Shown one piece after another: positions 62,388 to 64,000 of a stretch of 64,000 bases of DNA. The stretch spans positions 40,125 through 104,124 of the forward strand of contig JAJDEV010000254.1 in assembly GCA_029259605.1 (NCBI GenBank), in the 5' to 3' direction. The number at the start of each line of letters is the position of its first letter. The first letter of the stretch is position 1. The position numbers were made by a program, and so were the translations under genes. The notes beneath the pieces are model-generated. The model was not told where the DNA came from and searched no databases. It saw only the letters and a program-made list of their open reading frames with translations. This stretch comes from Planctomycetota bacterium. GTDB taxonomy: Bacteria; Planctomycetota; UBA1135; GCA-002686595.

Positions 62388-62639
62388 ATGGCGCAGCGAC
62401 GACAGGAACCGGAACCCGAGGTCGAGCGCCGTGTGCGTGCGAGTGGCGGCGCGTCACCGCAAGTGTTCGCGCTGATGCTCGTCGTGCTGTTCGTCGCCGC
62501 GGCCGGCGCGGCGTACGTCTTCTTCGGCGCGAAAGCGCAGAACCGGGCCGCCGAACGGGCCGACGCGCCGGTCGTCGAGGAAGTGGATCCGTTCGCGGGG
62601 CTGCCGCCGGAAGAACCGCCGCCGCGGCGCGGCGAGTAG
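62388..62639 (+). CDS. Small single-pass membrane protein
   Basis: 83 residues from the ATG at 62388. One membrane helix at about 28-48 (FALMLVVLFVAAAGAAYVFFG) follows a charged N-terminus (QRRQEPEPEVERRVRAS). The C-terminal part is short, acidic and proline-rich (VDPFAGLPPEEPPPRRGE). No family is recognised. It follows rsmB by 25 bp but has its own -10-like sequence. It is convergent with the sulfatase gene, with 13 bp between them. Confidence 0.6.
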   Translation: MAQRRQEPEPEVERRVRASGGASPQVFALMLVVLFVAAAGAAYVFFGAKAQNRAAERADAPVVEEVDPFAGLPPEEPPPRRGE

Positions 62640-62652
62640 CGACCGCTCGGGC

Positions 62653-63855
62653 CTACGGCAACGCGAGTTCGCCGCCGCCCGTTTCGCTCCACCACGCGAG
62701 CGCGCGCTGCTTCAGCTCCGCCATCGTGCCGGCGAGCGCGGGATCTGCCGCGAGGTTGTTCAGCTCGTAGGGATCCGCATCGAGGTCGAACAGATCCTCG
62801 TCGCCGCGCGCGCGTTCGGGATACGGGCTCGAGTTGGATTGGATCTTGAGGCTGGCGTCGTTCGAGCGCCGGACATCGTCGAGGTAGAGGATGTACTTGT
62901 AGCGCTCGGTCCGCGCCCACAGCGCGTAGGCATCGCGTGCCGGATTCGCGCGCTCGCTCGTTGGCTGCTTCGGATACGCCGCGCCGAAGAGCGCGTCGCG
63001 TCCGACGAACGCGTCGCCTTCGATCCGCGGGCGCAGGCTCTCGCCCTGGCAGGTGTCCGTCGGCGTCGCGCCGCAGTAATCGAGCATCGTCGCGTAGAGA
63101 TCGACGAACGAGACGAGGTCGCCGAACTCCTTGCCGGCCGGAATCCCGTTCGCCCACGACAGGATCGCCGGCGTGCGCAAGCCCTTGTCGAACGCCGTGC
63201 CCTTCGACGGCAACCCGTTCGCGTAGCCGTTGTCGATCACGAACAGGAACAGCGTGTCGTCGAGCTCGCCCAGACGCTCGAGTTCGTTGCGCAACTCTTG
63301 GATCGAGTCGTCGAGCCACGACTCCATCGCGAGGCTCAGATGCTCCTCGTGCCGATAGACCTCGGGGTCGGTCGTGAGCCACGCGGGGATCTCGATCTCG
63401 GCCGGGTCGAAGCGCTCGAGGTAGCGCGCGGGGGGATCGTGCGGCACGTGGGGCAGCATCGGAGCCCACCAAACGAAGAACGGTTGATCGCGATCGAGCG
63501 CGCCGAGCCACTCGAAGAGGTGCTCCTGCCCGAGGCGCGCGAACGTCTCGTAGTTGAGGATGCTGTAGTTCTCGAAGCCCATCAGCCGCGGGCTGTACTC
63601 CCAGAACTTGCCCTCGCCGAAGGAGAGGTAGCCCGCCTCGCCCAGCCGGTTCGCGAGCGCCGTGTCCGGATCGATGTGGTCGGCCGCGACGTTGAAGTAG
63701 ACGCCGTTCTGATGCGGCCACTCGCCGGTGAGGAGCGAGGCCTGGGCCGGACGGCAGCGCGACATCGGCGCGAAGGCGTGGGTGAAGAGCACGCCGCTCG
63801 CGGCGAGCGCGTCGATCGTCGGCGTCTTCGCGTTGGCGTTCGCCGCGTGGCGATT
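62653..63855 (-). pseudogene. Sulfatase (alkaline phosphatase superfamily), 5'-truncated
   Basis: The readable protein starts within the conserved part KTPTIDALAASGVLFTHAFA; GTG 63792 is the only near start. The normal N-terminus (the RPNxxxIxxDD metal-binding region) is missing, and an in-frame stop lies at 63868-63870. The activating motif is CRPAQASLLTG, where Gln replaces the Arg of the formylglycine signature CxPxR. Later segments, DNGYANGLPSKGTAFDKGLRT-like region, YATMLDYCGATPTDT and DLDADPYELNNLA, are sulfatase typical. At about 63855 the sequence changes to lower GC. It is probably a broken gene cut by the sequence on the right. Confidence 0.75.
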
Positions 63856-63856
63856 T

Positions 63857-64000
63857 ATGAACCTCAGTCAAACCGAAGACCCCGAAGAAGAATCCGCGTC
63901 CTATGAAGCCGAAACTTGGGACTCAAGCTTCGAGGACGATGCGGGGGACTTCCTAGGGGTCGAGCTCGCGATGGACTCGCCGCAGGAGCCTTTCGTTCCC
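63857..64000 (+). CDS. Possible 5' end of an acidic protein, runs off the window
   Basis: From ATG 63857 a frame of 48 codons stays open to the edge: MNLSQTEDPEEESASYEAET and further acidic residues. The first 80 bp are about 49 percent GC, far below the surroundings. No start signal beyond the ATG is seen and nothing is recognised. It could be part of an inserted element that truncated the sulfatase. Confidence 0.3.
   Translation, partial: MNLSQTEDPEEESASYEAETWDSSFEDDAGDFLGVELAMDSPQEPFVP

Overview
The window is high-GC DNA, roughly two thirds G+C, densely packed with genes and carrying many 4-bp ATGA/GTGA stop-start overlaps. It looks like the replication-origin region of a Gram-negative chromosome, most likely a member of the Planctomycetota. 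This is inferred from the mixture of an LPS-export/Kdo block, several ECF sigma factors with odd partners, dockerin and cohesin-like domains, a VIT-domain lipoprotein, a sulfatase, carboxypeptidase-regulatory-like repeats and a bacillithiol pathway. No 16S rRNA or tRNA gene is visible, so the placement is not proven.

Layout. 1-9.3 kb: mostly minus-strand envelope and metabolic genes (partial membrane protein, HAD phosphatase, CstA transporter, GT2 glycosyltransferase, EF-hand protein, M14 carboxypeptidase). 9.4-12.1 kb: plus-strand ECF sigma factor with a membrane partner, DUF1579 lipoprotein, gamma carbonic anhydrase-like protein and MsrB. 12.0-22.2 kb: a sigma factor fused to a membrane anchor and exported domains, a frameshifted hydrolase, an M3 peptidase, and a coupled minus-strand run (secreted protein, acyltransferase, DUF72, hydrolase). 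22.7-28.8 kb: membrane cyclophilin, ParB with two parS sites, membrane protein, metallophosphoesterase, an HPr-tailed helical protein and a sigma-70 factor. 29-34.7 kb: hemW, DUF502, pyrF, bshC and bshB1. 35.3-45.2 kb: parA, bshA, cysteine desulfurase, dnaA, a long dnaA-dnaN spacer with an AT-rich stretch (candidate oriC), dnaN, a DciA-like gene and gyrB. 45.5-50.3 kb: a lone MshEN-type domain protein, a lipoprotein, and a four-gene ECF sigma / dockerin / cohesin-like / VIT operon. 50.4-57.8 kb (minus): kdsD, kdsC, a giant LptC-LptA-LptD-like protein and tatA. 58-62.6 kb: M50 protease, scpA, thioredoxin, fmt, rsmB and a small membrane protein. The right edge holds a 5'-truncated sulfatase.

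The most unusual structure is a set of seven palindromic elements (three families, 70-183 bp) scattered over the window. All seven have one end, and usually both, ending in CTAG. In every case a terminal CTAG supplies the TAG stop codon of an adjacent gene, whichever strand that gene is on. They resemble non-autonomous mobile elements or 3'-end RNA modules that are placed exactly on stop codons. A second candidate system is the ECF operon in which a membrane-anchored dockerin protein overlaps a secreted cohesin-like protein.

How the genes work together: parA, parB, parS, scpA, dnaA, dnaN, the DciA-like gene and gyrB cover replication initiation and origin segregation. bshA, bshB1, bshC and a cysteine desulfurase cover low-molecular-weight thiol synthesis, with msrB and thioredoxin for repair. 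kdsD, kdsC and the Lpt-like protein cover outer-membrane glycolipid synthesis and export.
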